Positions 38,213 to 47,844 of a stretch of 64,000 bases of DNA are shown in pieces (within the stretch, counting starts at the first letter, position 1; each line of letters begins with the position of its first letter). The DNA is from Nocardioides aquaticus. GTDB lineage: Bacteria > Actinomycetota > Actinomycetes > Propionibacteriales > Nocardioidaceae. The DNA lies in the NCBI RefSeq assembly GCF_018459925.1, contig NZ_CP075371.1, forward strand, positions 4,516,815-4,580,814. The letters run 5' to 3'. Below the pieces are notes generated by a model, which saw only the letters and a program-made list of their open reading frames with translations, was not told the DNA's origin and made no database searches. Made by a program: the position numbers and the translations under genes.

Positions 38213-40565
38213 GCCGGTTCGCCGGGTCCTGCTCGGGCGCCTGCCCGCCGCCGCCGCCACCGCCGCCACCGCCACCGCCGCCACTGCCGCCGGGCAGCGG
38301 AACGGGGGCCGACGTGGTCGGGGTCGGGGTCGGCGTCGGGGTCGGGGTGGGCGTCGTCGGGGTGGGCTCCGGCGGTGCGCTGGTGGTCGGCGTCGGCGTC
38401 GGCTGCTGCGTCGGGGTCGGGGTCGGCGACGGCGGGGTCGGCGCCTGCGACGTGGTGGGCGGCGGGGCCGGCGGGGCGCTCGTGGTCGGCGCCGGCTCGG
38501 GCGCCTCGGTCGCCACGTCGTCGCTGTCGTCGGGGGCGTCGCCGTCCACGTTGGCCGGCGGCGGGAACTCCTCGACGGCCGTGCCCTCGAGCGCGCGCTG
38601 CATCACCGCGAGCCACGTCTCGGCGGGGTAGCCCGACCCGAAGTACGTCGGCAGCCACCCGTCGAGCGCGTCGTCGCCGTCACCGCGGACGTACATCACC
38701 GCGGTCGCCAGCTGCGGGGTGTAGCCCACGAACCAGGCCGACGACACCGCGTCGTCGTCGTTCGTGGCCGTCCCGGTCTTGCCGGCGGCGGGGCGGCCCA
38801 GGGGCAGCACGGTCTGACCGCTGCCGTCGGCGACGACCTCCTGCATCGCGTAGGAGACGTCGTCGGCGACCGGCTCCGCGACCGCCTCCTCCGTCGAGGA
38901 GCGGTGGGCGTACAGCTCCTGGCCGTCGGCGTCGGTGACGCTCTCCACGACGTGGACGTCGGCCTGCTGCCCGCGGTTGGCGAAGGTGGCGTAGGCGTTG
39001 GCCATGTTGATCGGGCTGACCCGGGCCCGGCCCAGGGTGAGCAGGGTGTCCTCGTCGGTCAGGTCGACCGAGGTGCTCGGGATGCCGGGGAACTGCTCGG
39101 AGGCCTTGCTCGGCGGGATCCCGACCCGGTTGGCGGTGTCGAGGATCTGGGCCGGGCCGTCGGGGATCCGCACGCTCATGTCGACGAAGGCGGTGTTGAC
39201 CGAGTCCTCGAGCGCGGCGACGGCGTCCACGGCCGAGCCGTAGTCCTCGCCGAGCCCGTCGGGCCCGGTGCCCTCGTTGCGGACCGCGAGGCCGCCGGGG
39301 AACTCGTAGGGGGAGTTGCCCTCGAAGGTGTCGGTGAGCGAGAAGCCGTTCTCGAGGGCGGTGGCCAGGGTGACCGGCTTCATCGTCGAGCCGATCATCC
39401 CGCCGGTGGCGGCCCAGTTGATCTGGGAGTCCAGGAAGTCCTGGCCGCCGTAGAACCCGCGCAGCGCCCCCGTCCCGGGCTCGACCGAGGCCACGCCGAT
39501 GTGCAGCTGCTCGTCGCCGAAGCCCTCGGGCCTGGCCTCCAGCGCCCCCTCCTCGGCCGCCTGCATCGCCTGGGTCGTGAAGGTCGTGGTCACCCGCAGC
39601 CCCTGGCCGTCGATCTCGGACTCGCTGAACCCGAGGGCCTGCAGCTCGTTGCGGACCAGGCGCAGCATGTGGCCGGACTGCCCGCCGTACGCGTCGTCCG
39701 CCTCGATCGCGGGGAACTCGGGCAGCCGGCGGGCGGCCTGGTCGGCCTGCTGCTGGCTGATGTCGCCGACCTCGGCCATGTTGCCCAGGGTGTACCGGTA
39801 GCGGCTCGCGAGCTCGCGGCGGTTGTCCCTGCCGTTGGCCGGGTCGAACCGGGTGGGGTTGTTGATGACGCTGGCCAGCACCGCCGACTCGCGCAGGTCG
39901 AGCTCGGCCGCGGGCTTGGCGAAGAACGCCTCGGCGGCCGCCTCGATGCCGTAGGCGCCGCGCCCGAAGTAGATGGTGTTGAGGTAGCCCTCGAGGACCT
40001 GCTTCTTGGACTGGCTGCGCTGCACCTTCAGCGACAGGATGGCCTCCTTGACCTTGCGCTCGAGGCTCTGCTCCTGCGTCAGGTAGAGGATCTTCACGTA
40101 CTGCTGGGTGATCGTCGAGGCACCCTGGGTGTCGCCGCCCTGGGCGTTGTTGAACGCCGCCCGCACGATGCCGCGCGGGTCGATGCCCTGGTTGGTCCAG
40201 AACGTCTGGTCCTCCGCGGCGACCACGGCGTTGCGGACCGCCTCGGGCATCTGTGCGTAGGGGATGGAGTCGCGGTCCTGGGTGGCGAACTGCCCGATCT
40301 CCTCCTCCCCGTCGGCGTAGTAGACGTAGGAGGTCTCGGTGAGGAAGTCGGCGTTCGGGTCCGGGATGTCGATCGCGCGGTAGACGGCCACGAAGGCCAG
40401 CACCCCCACCAGCGCCCCGACCAGGCCGAGGACCAGGAACCAGCGGCCCACCCGCCACAGGCGGCTGCGGAAGGACCGCCGGGGCGACCCCGCGGTGGTC
40501 GTACGGCCCGTACGGCCCTCGGCCCGCGCGGGGGCGGGGCCCTGGGTCCGGCGCTTGCCAGCCAA
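38205..40565 (-). CDS. Class A penicillin-binding protein (transglycosylase/transpeptidase)
   Basis: A 786-residue bifunctional cell-wall synthase anchored by one helix (residues 41-62). The glycosyltransferase (GT51) domain has the catalytic Glu in VAAEDQTFW near residue 117 and GASTITQQ. The transpeptidase has SxxK in GSTMKP near residue 394, SVN near 460 and KTGT near 595. The last 140 residues are an extracellular tail rich in Pro/Thr with (TP)n runs ending in about 13 Gly. The TTG at 40565 is chosen for its GGAG eight bases upstream; a GTG at 40682 would add 39 residues of unlikely composition. Confidence 0.92.
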   Translation of the reverse strand: MAGKRRTQGPAPARAEGRTGRTTTAGSPRRSFRSRLWRVGRWFLVLGLVGALVGVLAFVAVYRAIDIPDPNADFLTETSYVYYADGEEEIGQFATQDRDSIPYAQMPEAVRNAVVAAEDQTFWTNQGIDPRGIVRAAFNNAQGGDTQGASTITQQYVKILYLTQEQSLERKVKEAILSLKVQRSQSKKQVLEGYLNTIYFGRGAYGIEAAAEAFFAKPAAELDLRESAVLASVINNPTRFDPANGRDNRRELASRYRYTLGNMAEVGDISQQQADQAARRLPEFPAIEADDAYGGQSGHMLRLVRNELQALGFSESEIDGQGLRVTTTFTTQAMQAAEEGALEARPEGFGDEQLHIGVASVEPGTGALRGFYGGQDFLDSQINWAATGGMIGSTMKPVTLATALENGFSLTDTFEGNSPYEFPGGLAVRNEGTGPDGLGEDYGSAVDAVAALEDSVNTAFVDMSVRIPDGPAQILDTANRVGIPPSKASEQFPGIPSTSVDLTDEDTLLTLGRARVSPINMANAYATFANRGQQADVHVVESVTDADGQELYAHRSSTEEAVAEPVADDVSYAMQEVVADGSGQTVLPLGRPAAGKTGTATNDDDAVSSAWFVGYTPQLATAVMYVRGDGDDALDGWLPTYFGSGYPAETWLAVMQRALEGTAVEEFPPPANVDGDAPDDSDDVATEAPEPAPTTSAPPAPPPTTSQAPTPPSPTPTPTQQPTPTPTTSAPPEPTPTTPTPTPTPTPTPTTSAPVPLPGGSGGGGGGGGGGGGGQAPEQDPANRRD

Positions 40566-40714
40566 CTTCTCGTCTCCGTCACCTAGGGGAACGTGCTCGC
40601 CCGCCCGGCCGGCGCCGGAGGGCCGCTCCACTGTAGAGGCAGCACCACGCTCCCCCGGCGCTGCGGACGTGAGCCGGAGCACACATGTTCACCCCCGACA
40701 CGACCTATCGGTGG

Positions 40715-40750
40715 TTTCGAGTGTGCGGATATATCGCTACGATGCATCGC
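40715..40750 (+). promoter_or_regulatory. Promoter and palindromic operators of PadR/ino1
   Basis: TACGAT at 40738-40743 fits a -10 box, with TTTCGA 17 bases upstream as a weak -35. The start point would coincide with the ATG at 40751, so the message may be leaderless, consistent with no Shine-Dalgarno. Palindromes GATATATC (40728-40735) and CGATGCATCG (40740-40749) overlap the promoter and suit binding of the PadR product. Confidence 0.5.
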
Positions 40751-41332
40751 ATGGCACGTCGTGGAGAGACCATCGAGCTGGCAGTCCTCGGACTGCTGCA
40801 CGAGGGACCCATGCACGGCTACCAGCTGCGCAAGCGACTGAACCTGATGCTCGGGTGGGGACGGGTGCTGTCGTACGGCTCCCTCTACCCGGCGCTGAAG
40901 AAGATGCTGCGCAACCAGCTCATCGAGGAGACCGCGGTCAGCGCGGCCGGAGCGACTTCGCGCCGACCCAAGATCGTCTACGAGGTGACGCCCGGCGGCA
41001 CCGCCGAGTTCGAGCGTCTGATGTCGGAGGTGGGTCCGACCGCGTGGGAGGACGACAACTTCGACATCCGGTTCGCCTTCTTCTCCTCGACCGACATGGA
41101 GATCCGGCTGCGCGTCCTCGAGGGACGTCGCACCCGCCTCCAGGAGCGTCTCGACCGGGTCCAGGGCGAGCTCGCCATGACCCAGGCCGAGGTCGACCGC
41201 TACGCCGCCGAGCTCCAGAGGCACGGCGTGGAGTCGGTCCAGCGCGAGGTGCGCTGGCTGTCCGACCTGATCGACGCCGAGCGTGGCGTCGTCCGCACCC
41301 CAGACCCGGCCCCGACAGACCCGGGGCAGTGA
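40751..41332 (+). CDS. PadR-family transcriptional regulator
   Basis: A 193-residue PadR regulator of the longer subgroup: winged helix ([21 protein letters not shown], then [11 protein letters not shown]) plus a C-terminal helical domain (PadR_C) with [19 protein letters not shown]. The ATG at 40751 gives the proper N-terminus; there is no ribosome-binding site, pointing to leaderless translation. It is followed after 25 bases by ino1 and likely controls it together with itself; the same pairing is common in actinobacteria. Confidence 0.88.
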   Translation: MARRGETIELAVLGLLHEGPMHGYQLRKRLNLMLGWGRVLSYGSLYPALKKMLRNQLIEETAVSAAGATSRRPKIVYEVTPGGTAEFERLMSEVGPTAWEDDNFDIRFAFFSSTDMEIRLRVLEGRRTRLQERLDRVQGELAMTQAEVDRYAAELQRHGVESVQREVRWLSDLIDAERGVVRTPDPAPTDPGQ

Positions 41333-41357
41333 AGTGAAGAAACGAGAGGAAGTCCCC

Positions 41358-42443
41358 ATGGGATCGGTTCGAGTAGCCATCGTGGGCGTGGGCAACTGCG
41401 CCACGTCCCTGGTCCAGGGAGTCGAGTACTACAAGGACGCGGACCGCGGGGCAGTCGTCCCCGGCCTCATGCACGTCGTCTTCGGTGAGTACCACGTCTC
41501 CGACGTCGAGTTCGTCGCCGCGTTCGACGTCGACGACATGAAGGTCGGCAAGGACCTGTCCGAGGCGATCAACGCCTCGCAGAACAACACCATCAAGATC
41601 ACCGACGTCCCGACCCTCGGCGTCGAGGTCCAGCGCGGCCCGACCCTGGACGGTCTCGGCAAGTACTACCGCCAGACCATCTCCGAGTCCGCTGCCGAGC
41701 CGGTCGACGTGGTCTCCGTGCTCCGCGAGACCCAGGCCGACGTCCTGGTCTCCTACCTGCCGGTGGGCTCGGAGGAGGCGGACAAGTTCTACGCACAGTG
41801 CGCCATCGACGCGGGCGTCGCCTTCGTCAACGCGCTGCCGGTCTTCATCGCCTCCGACCCCGTGTGGGCCAAGAAGTTCGAGGACGCGGGCGTCCCGATC
41901 GTCGGCGACGACATCAAGAGCCAGGTCGGCGCCACCATCACGCACCGCGTGATGGCCAAGCTGTTCGAGGACCGCGGCGTGGCGCTCGACCGGACGTTCC
42001 AGCTGAACGTCGGCGGCAACATGGACTTCAAGAACATGCTCGAGCGCGAGCGCCTGGAGTCCAAGAAGGTCTCCAAGACCCAGGCCGTCACCTCGAACCT
42101 CGAGGGCGAGCTCAAGGACAAGATCGACGACCGCAACGTCCACATCGGTCCCTCGGACTACGTCCCGTGGCTCGACGACCGCAAGTGGGCCTACGTGCGC
42201 CTCGAGGGTCGCGCGTTCGGCGACGTCCCCCTCAACCTCGAGTACAAGCTCGAGGTCTGGGACTCCCCGAACTCCGCCGGCATCATCATCGACGCGGTCC
42301 GCGCGGCCAAGATCGCCAAGGACCGCGGCCAGGGCGGCCCCGTGCTGTCGGCCTCGTCCTACCTGATGAAGTCCCCGCCGGTGCAGCTCAACGACGAGGA
42401 GGGCCGCCGACGCGTCGAGGCCTTCATCAAGGGCACCGACTAG
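41358..42443 (+). CDS. ino1: Inositol-1-phosphate synthase
   Basis: A 361-residue NAD-dependent enzyme converting glucose 6-phosphate to inositol 1-phosphate, the entry to inositol lipids and mycothiol. The N-terminal NAD loop is [16 protein letters not shown]; the catalytic region includes [22 protein letters not shown] and the conserved [16 protein letters not shown]. The length matches the short prokaryotic form. GAGAGGA precedes the ATG. Mycothiol use agrees with a SigR-like thiol stress system (see trxB). A strong hairpin follows the stop. Confidence 0.95.
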   Translation: MGSVRVAIVGVGNCATSLVQGVEYYKDADRGAVVPGLMHVVFGEYHVSDVEFVAAFDVDDMKVGKDLSEAINASQNNTIKITDVPTLGVEVQRGPTLDGLGKYYRQTISESAAEPVDVVSVLRETQADVLVSYLPVGSEEADKFYAQCAIDAGVAFVNALPVFIASDPVWAKKFEDAGVPIVGDDIKSQVGATITHRVMAKLFEDRGVALDRTFQLNVGGNMDFKNMLERERLESKKVSKTQAVTSNLEGELKDKIDDRNVHIGPSDYVPWLDDRKWAYVRLEGRAFGDVPLNLEYKLEVWDSPNSAGIIIDAVRAAKIAKDRGQGGPVLSASSYLMKSPPVQLNDEEGRRRVEAFIKGTD

Positions 42444-42465
42444 GCACGAGGAACCCGTCGTACGA

Positions 42466-42499
42466 CGAGGGCCCCGACGCGATCGCGTCGGGGCCCTCG
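42466..42499 (+). terminator. Terminator hairpin after ino1
   Basis: A 15-base perfect stem (CGAGGGCCCCGACGC at 42466-42480 with its complement at 42485-42499) around GATC, starting 23 bases after the ino1 stop. There is no U tract, as usual in such GC-rich genomes. Confidence 0.75.
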
Positions 42500-42528
42500 C
42501 TGCGTCCCCCGGCTGCGTACCGGAGTGT

Positions 42529-42590
42529 CCGCGAGCGTCATCTCGGGGCGCCGCGAGCGTCATCTCGGCTGCCCGCGAGCGTCATCTCGG
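42529..42590. repeat. Three tandem copies of an 18-base repeat, 22-base period
   Basis: CCGCGAGCGTCATCTCGG occurs exactly at 42529-42546, 42551-42568 and 42573-42590, with 4-base spacers. The third copy overlaps the stop codon of the FUSC gene. It is between the ino1 terminator and the convergent FUSC gene. Function is unknown; it is too short and unspaced for a CRISPR array. Confidence 0.8.
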
Positions 42591-43754
42591 CTGGGCCTGC
42601 TCGGCGGCGCGGCGGAGCCGGAACGGCAGCGGGGGCTGGCCGAGCGGGTTGGCCCGTGCCACCTCGTCCATCGCGTTCAGCACGTTGCGCAGGTTGGTCA
42701 GCACCCCGCCGTACTCCGGCCACAGGCGGGCCGGCAGCCCGGCCTCGGTGAGGTCGTCGACGAAGACGTCCAGCCGCTCGCGGAGCTCCACCAGCGGCTG
42801 GTGGTCGGCGTCCTCGACCGCCTTGCCGCTCTCGTGCAGCAGCGTCACGAACCGGACCCGGAAGCCGTCGTCCCACTCCGAGCCGCTCTCGACGCCGAGG
42901 GACAGCGTCCGGGCCAGGCTGCGGCACTCCGCGATCGCCTGCTCCATCCGCTTCAGCAACGAGTGCCACGCGGCGGGGTCGCGCCAGCCGCGTGCCGAGC
43001 GGCGCGGGTTCAGCCGGGCGCTCTCGCGGGCCTGGCGCACCAGCGCCCAGGCGGCGTCGAGGTCGTCGTCGAGGTCGCGGGTGCGCTCCACCCACGCCGT
43101 GGCGTCCTGCGTCGTCACTCCGCGCCGCACCCCGTCGGCCATGTCGACCAGCAGGCCGCCGATCGCGTCGTCGATGGCGTCCATCGCCGCGATCGCGGTC
43201 CGTCGTCGCAGCGGCGGCCAGACCAGCAGGTTCACCCCGATGCCGACCCCGATCCCGACCCCGGTGTCGAGCAGCCGGGCCAGCAGGACGCTGTCGTCGT
43301 CGGAGAACCCGGTGGTGAGCACGACCAGGGCCGTGGCGGCCACGGTGGTCTCCTGGCCCTCGAGCAGGGCCACCGACCCGATCGCCAGGCCCACGGCCAT
43401 CGCGACCGCGACGCTGGCCACGTCCAGGCCCAGCGCCTGGCCGGCGGCCGAGGCGACCAGCACGCCCAACACGGTGGCGGCGACCTGCCGCCCGCCCTGC
43501 GACAGCGTCCGGTAGACGGTGGAGTTGACCACCAGCAGCGCCGCCCACGGGGCCAGGAAGGCCTGCTCCAGCCGGAAGACGCTGGTGGCCAGCACCCAGG
43601 CCAGGGTCGCGGCCAGGACGGTCTTGGCCAGCTGGGTGACGTCGGTCCAGAACACGGCGTCGTGCAACCGTTCGCGCCACCAGGTCGTGGACCAGACGTG
43701 CGGGGTGCGCCGACCGACCTCCGCGGTGGTCACGTCCTGCCCGTGGGTGCTCAC
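42582..43754 (-). CDS. FUSC-family membrane protein (aromatic acid exporter-like)
   Basis: A 390-residue protein with an N-terminal block of about six membrane helices (residues 30-175, including PWAALLVVNSTVYRTLSQGGRQ) and a long cytoplasmic helical C-terminal half. This matches the FUSC/aromatic acid exporter group (YccS/FusC half-size). The substrate is unknown. The GTG at 43754 overlaps the TGA of pcnA (GTGA), so the two are translationally coupled. The stop codon falls inside the 22-base-period repeat. Confidence 0.82.
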   Translation of the reverse strand: MSTHGQDVTTAEVGRRTPHVWSTTWWRERLHDAVFWTDVTQLAKTVLAATLAWVLATSVFRLEQAFLAPWAALLVVNSTVYRTLSQGGRQVAATVLGVLVASAAGQALGLDVASVAVAMAVGLAIGSVALLEGQETTVAATALVVLTTGFSDDDSVLLARLLDTGVGIGVGIGVNLLVWPPLRRRTAIAAMDAIDDAIGGLLVDMADGVRRGVTTQDATAWVERTRDLDDDLDAAWALVRQARESARLNPRRSARGWRDPAAWHSLLKRMEQAIAECRSLARTLSLGVESGSEWDDGFRVRFVTLLHESGKAVEDADHQPLVELRERLDVFVDDLTEAGLPARLWPEYGGVLTNLRNVLNAMDEVARANPLGQPPLPFRLRRAAEQAQPR

Positions 43755-45226
43755 CCCCGTGCCTGGTCGTCGGGGCGCTGCTGGTCGGCCCACCAGGACT
43801 GCAGCGCGGCCCGGGCCTCCTCGGGGGACTTCGGGCCCTCCTCGAGACGCAGGTCGAGCAGGTGCCGGTAGGCCAGCCCCACCTCGCGGCCCGGCCCGAT
43901 GCCGAGCACCTCCATGATCTGGTTGCCGTCGAGGTCGGGCCGCAGCGAGGCCAGTTCCTCCTCCTCCGAGAGCCGGGCGATCCGCTCCTCGAGGTCGTCG
44001 TAGGTGCGCCGCAGCCGGGCCGCCTTGCGCTGGTTGCGGGTCGTGCAGTCGGCGCGGGTCAGCACGTGCAGCCGCTCGAGCTGGTCCCCGGCGTCGCGGA
44101 CGTAGCGGCGTACCGCCGAGTCGGTCCACTCCCCGGAGCCGTAGCCGTGGAAGCGCAGGTGCAGCTCGACCAGCTGCGTCACGGCGTCGGTGTCGTCGTT
44201 GGAGAACCGCAGCGCCTTCATCCGCTTGCGGGTGAGCTTGGCGCCGACGACGTCGTGGTGGTGGAAGGTCACCGTCCCGTCGTCGAGGAACTTGCGCGTG
44301 CGCGGCTTGCCGACGTCGTGCATCAGCGCCGCCAGCCGCGAGACCAGGTCGGGCCCGCCCCCGGGCAGCCGCTCCTCCAGCTCGATCGACTGCTCGAGCA
44401 CCGTCAGCGTGTGCTCGTAGACGTCCTTGTGGCGCTGGTGCTCGTCGCGCTCACGCGCCAGGGCCGGCAGCTCGGGCAGCACCCGGTCGGCCAGGCCCGT
44501 CTCGACCAGCAGGCTCAGCCCGCGCCGGGGCCACCGGCCGCAGATCGTCTTGACCAGCTCGTCACGGACCCGCTCGGCCGAGACGATCTCGATCCGGTCG
44601 GCCATCGCGGTCATCGCCGCGACCACCTCGGGGGCCACGTCGAACCCGAGCTGCGAGGCGAACCGGGCCGCGCGCATCATCCGCAGCGGGTCGTCGGAGA
44701 AGGACTGCTCCGGGGTGACCGGGGTGCGCAGGACCCGGTCCGCCAGGTCGACGATCCCGCCGTACGGGTCCTCGAACGCCCGCCCGGGCCACCGCACCGC
44801 CATCGCGTTGACCGTGAAGTCGCGCCGTCCCAGGTCGCCGGCGAGGGTGTCGCCGTAGGCGACGTCGGGCTTGCGGGAGTCCGCGTCGTAGGCGTCGGTG
44901 CGGTACGTGGTCACCTCCACCTGCCACGGCCCCTTGCGGCAGCCGATCGTGCCGAACGCGCGCCCGACGTCCCACGTCACGTCGCCCCACCGCTCCAGGA
45001 TCCGCTCGGTCTCGTCCGGGAGGGCGGAGGTGGTCAGGTCGAGGTCGGTGTGGGCGCGGCCGAGCATGGCGTCGCGCACGGGCCCGCCGACCAGGGCGAG
45101 CTCGTGGCCGGCGTCCTCGAACGCCTTGCCGAGGCCGTCCAGGACGGGACGGAGCCGGTCCAGCTCGGCGTCGGCGGTGCGCTGCACCTCGACCATCTGC
45201 AGGGGGGCGGGTACGGGGTCGGGCAC
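43751..45226 (-). CDS. pcnA: CCA tRNA nucleotidyltransferase
   Basis: A 491-residue enzyme adding the CCA end to tRNAs. The class II nucleotidyltransferase core has LVGGPVRDAMLGR near residue 47, DLDLTTSA, RRDFTVNAMA and DPLRMMRAARFA; a C-terminal HD domain (ALMHDVGKPRTR, HHHDVVGA) follows, as usual in actinobacteria. The GTG at 45226 is used; an ATG ten codons later is also possible. It is divergent from the DUF6049 gene with a 102-base gap, the arrangement found near oriC in related genomes. Confidence 0.93.
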   Translation of the reverse strand: MPDPVPAPLQMVEVQRTADAELDRLRPVLDGLGKAFEDAGHELALVGGPVRDAMLGRAHTDLDLTTSALPDETERILERWGDVTWDVGRAFGTIGCRKGPWQVEVTTYRTDAYDADSRKPDVAYGDTLAGDLGRRDFTVNAMAVRWPGRAFEDPYGGIVDLADRVLRTPVTPEQSFSDDPLRMMRAARFASQLGFDVAPEVVAAMTAMADRIEIVSAERVRDELVKTICGRWPRRGLSLLVETGLADRVLPELPALARERDEHQRHKDVYEHTLTVLEQSIELEERLPGGGPDLVSRLAALMHDVGKPRTRKFLDDGTVTFHHHDVVGAKLTRKRMKALRFSNDDTDAVTQLVELHLRFHGYGSGEWTDSAVRRYVRDAGDQLERLHVLTRADCTTRNQRKAARLRRTYDDLEERIARLSEEEELASLRPDLDGNQIMEVLGIGPGREVGLAYRHLLDLRLEEGPKSPEEARAALQSWWADQQRPDDQARG

Positions 45227-45328
45227 GGCCGAGCAGTCTACGGGCTGCGGCGCCGGCCGCGTACTCCTCGAGCCGGCCCCCGGTCGCGGCGCCGGTGGCC
45301 CTCGCCAGCGATGTCCTAGGCTCGCCGG

Positions 45329-47844
45329 GTGGGCCGCCAGGGACGACGCATCGACACGCGCGCCCGCTCGGCGACCCGTCGTACGGCGGCCGCCGGGGTC
45401 CTCGGCGGCCTGGTCACCGGGCTCGTCGGCGGCGTGGTCCCGGGCCTCGCCGGACCTGCTGCCGCCGCCGCCAGGACCGCTGCGGCCGAGCCGTCCACGC
45501 CCCTGAGCGTCGAGCTGGACGACATCGTGCCCGGCGAGCTGCCCCGCAGCGGCCGCGTCGAGATCACCGGCTCGGTCACCAACGACGACGACGAGGCGTG
45601 GCGCCAGGTCAAGCTCTACCCCTTCATCGGCGCCGACCCCATCGACGACGCCGCCGAGCTCGACGAGGCCGCCCTGGCACCCGAGGACCTGCTGGTCGGC
45701 GACCGGGTCGTCGACGAGGCGGCCACGGACCTGGTCCAGGTCCTCGCGCCGGGGGAGAGCGCGTCCTTCTCGCTCTCGGTGCCCAGCCGGCTGCTGCTCG
45801 AGGAGGCCGCCGGCGGGGCCGCGGAGGCGGAGCCGGGCGTCTACTGGTTCGGCGTCCACGCCCTGGGCGAGAGCACCGCCGGGCGCGACCAGTTCACCGA
45901 CGGCCGGGCCCGCACCTTCCTGCCGCTGATGCCCGAGGAGGTCGCCGAGCCGCTCCCGGTCTCGCTGGTGGTCCCTCTGCGCACCCCGGTCTCCTACGCC
46001 GCCGACGGCTCGGTCGCCGACACCGCCGGCTGGGCGCAGCGGCTCGGGCTCGGCGGCTCCCTGCGCGACCGCGTCGACTTCGGTGCCGCCGCCGGCAGCG
46101 CACCGGTGAGCTGGCTGGTCGACCCGGCCGTGGTCGAGGCCGTCACGCAGCTCGCCGGTGCCAACCCTCCGCGCAGCCTGGCTCCCACCGACGAGGCCCC
46201 GGACGGGCAGGGCGGCGACGGCGGCGACGGCGGCGACGAGGAGCAGGACCCGCCGGAGGGACCGCCCGCGGACTCCGACGGCACCGACGGCACCAGCCCG
46301 GACGACGACCTCGACTACTCCGGCACGACCGTCCCCGCACCGGACCCCGCCGACGACGCGAGCGCGATCCCCTCGGAGGACCCCGACGCCTCGGAGGAGC
46401 CCGGGACGGTGCCCCCGGAGACCGGTGACACCAGCACGACCGAGGCCGCCGAGCGCGCCCTGGCCTGGCTGGACCGCTTCCGCGACGTCGCCGGTGACGA
46501 CGAGGTGCTCGCGCTGCCCTACGGCGACGTCGACGTGGCCGCCGCCCTCGAGCACGACCCGCGCACCTACCTCGAGGCGCGCCGCAGGACGAGCGCCGCG
46601 CTGCGGTCGCTGGTGGGCGCCGACGACCCGGTGCCGGTCGTGGCTCCCCCGACGGCTTCCTGACCGCCGCCGAGATCGCGGCCCTCGACGAGCTCGACCC
46701 GGCCTCGCTGCTGCTGGGCAGCGACGCGATGGTCCAGGGCCTCGCGCCCAGCCTGGCCACGATCGCCGACCGTGCGGTGGTGCTGGCCTCCGACGGCGCG
46801 AGCTCGGGGGGCCCCGGTCCCACCGACCCCCTGACCAGCCTGGCGCTGCGGCAGCGGATCCTGGCCGAGGCCGCGCTGCGCCTCGTCGACGCCGACGAGG
46901 CCGCCGCGGCGCTCCCGGAGACCACCGAGACCACCGAGGCCACCGCCCTCGACACCTCCGCCTCCGCTGGACCCTCGTCGGGCCCGGGGCGGACCGACAC
47001 CGAGCTCACGGGCGCCCCGGACCCCGTCCCCACCGTGGACCCCGAGCCCCTGGTGGTGGTCATGCCGGACGACTGGGACCCCCAGAGCGGCGGGAGCTTC
47101 TTCACCGCCCTCGGCGACGCCGGTCTCGACCTGGTCCCGCTGTCCGCGTCGGCGGAGCAGGACGGCGTCACGGTGCCGTCCGACGACCTGGCCGAGCCCC
47201 CGGAGACCACGCCGGCCCCGCTCGACGCCGGCGCCTTCTCCGCCGCCGGCGCCCTGCGTCGCAACGGGGTGACCCTGCAGAACCTGCTGACCCGGAACTC
47301 GGAGGTGGCCTCGGCCGTGGCAGGTGAGGCACTGACCACCCTGTCGTACGACGAACGGGTCGACCCCGGGAACGCCCGGGACCGGGCCCGCACGTCCACG
47401 GTCTGGATCCGTGAGCGGCTCGGTGCCGTGACCATCGACGCCCCGCCGGGGATCACGCTGTCCGGCGACACCGGGGACTTCTCGGCCACGGTGGTCAACA
47501 ACCTCGACGAGCCCGTGACGGTCGGGGTGGAGGCCGTCGTGGACGGGGGGATCACCGTCCGCACCCCCGAGGCCGTCGAGATCGGTCCGGACGCCCGGAC
47601 GACCGTCCTGCTCGAGACCTCCGACACCAGCCCCGGCGTGCACAACGTCGAGCTGCGCGTGGTCGACGTCGACGGCCGCGTGCTGCCGGCCAGCGACTCG
47701 GTCCCGATCCGGTCCTCCCAGGTCAGCAACGTGATCTGGGTGATCATCGCCACCGGCGTCGGGCTGCTCGTCGTGGCCGTCGTGCTCCGGGCCGTACGCC
47801 GGGTCCGGGGACGCGGCGGCGTGCCCGCGGACGGCCGCCCGTGA
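45329..47844 (+). pseudogene. DUF6049 secreted membrane protein, frameshifted
   Basis: A large extracytoplasmic protein of about 838 residues if repaired, in the position of Mycobacterium Rv3909. It has an Arg-rich signal peptide (residues 1-45, ending AGPAAAA), an acidic Asp/Glu/Pro-rich middle region, and a single C-terminal helix (NVIWVIIATGVGLLVVAVV) with a basic tail. Function is unknown, but its position before murJ suggests an envelope role. The run of five C at 46646-46650 needs a sixth to read APPDGFLTAAEIAALDELDP; otherwise a stop follows at once. murJ overlaps its end (GTGA). Confidence 0.8.

Noticed and set aside
38300..38480. Possible tandem-repeat RNA or regulatory array (GGGGTCGGC repeats)
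   Set aside because: It is in frame inside the PBP gene and codes the Pro/Thr tail.
42529..42590. Possible CRISPR array
   Set aside because: Spacers are only 4 bases and there are three 18-base copies; no cas genes in the window.
46646..46650. Programmed ribosomal frameshifting as the explanation for the broken genes
   Set aside because: Seven unrelated sites all need the same correction at G/C runs, with no slippery heptamer or conserved downstream structure; a sequencing cause is simpler.
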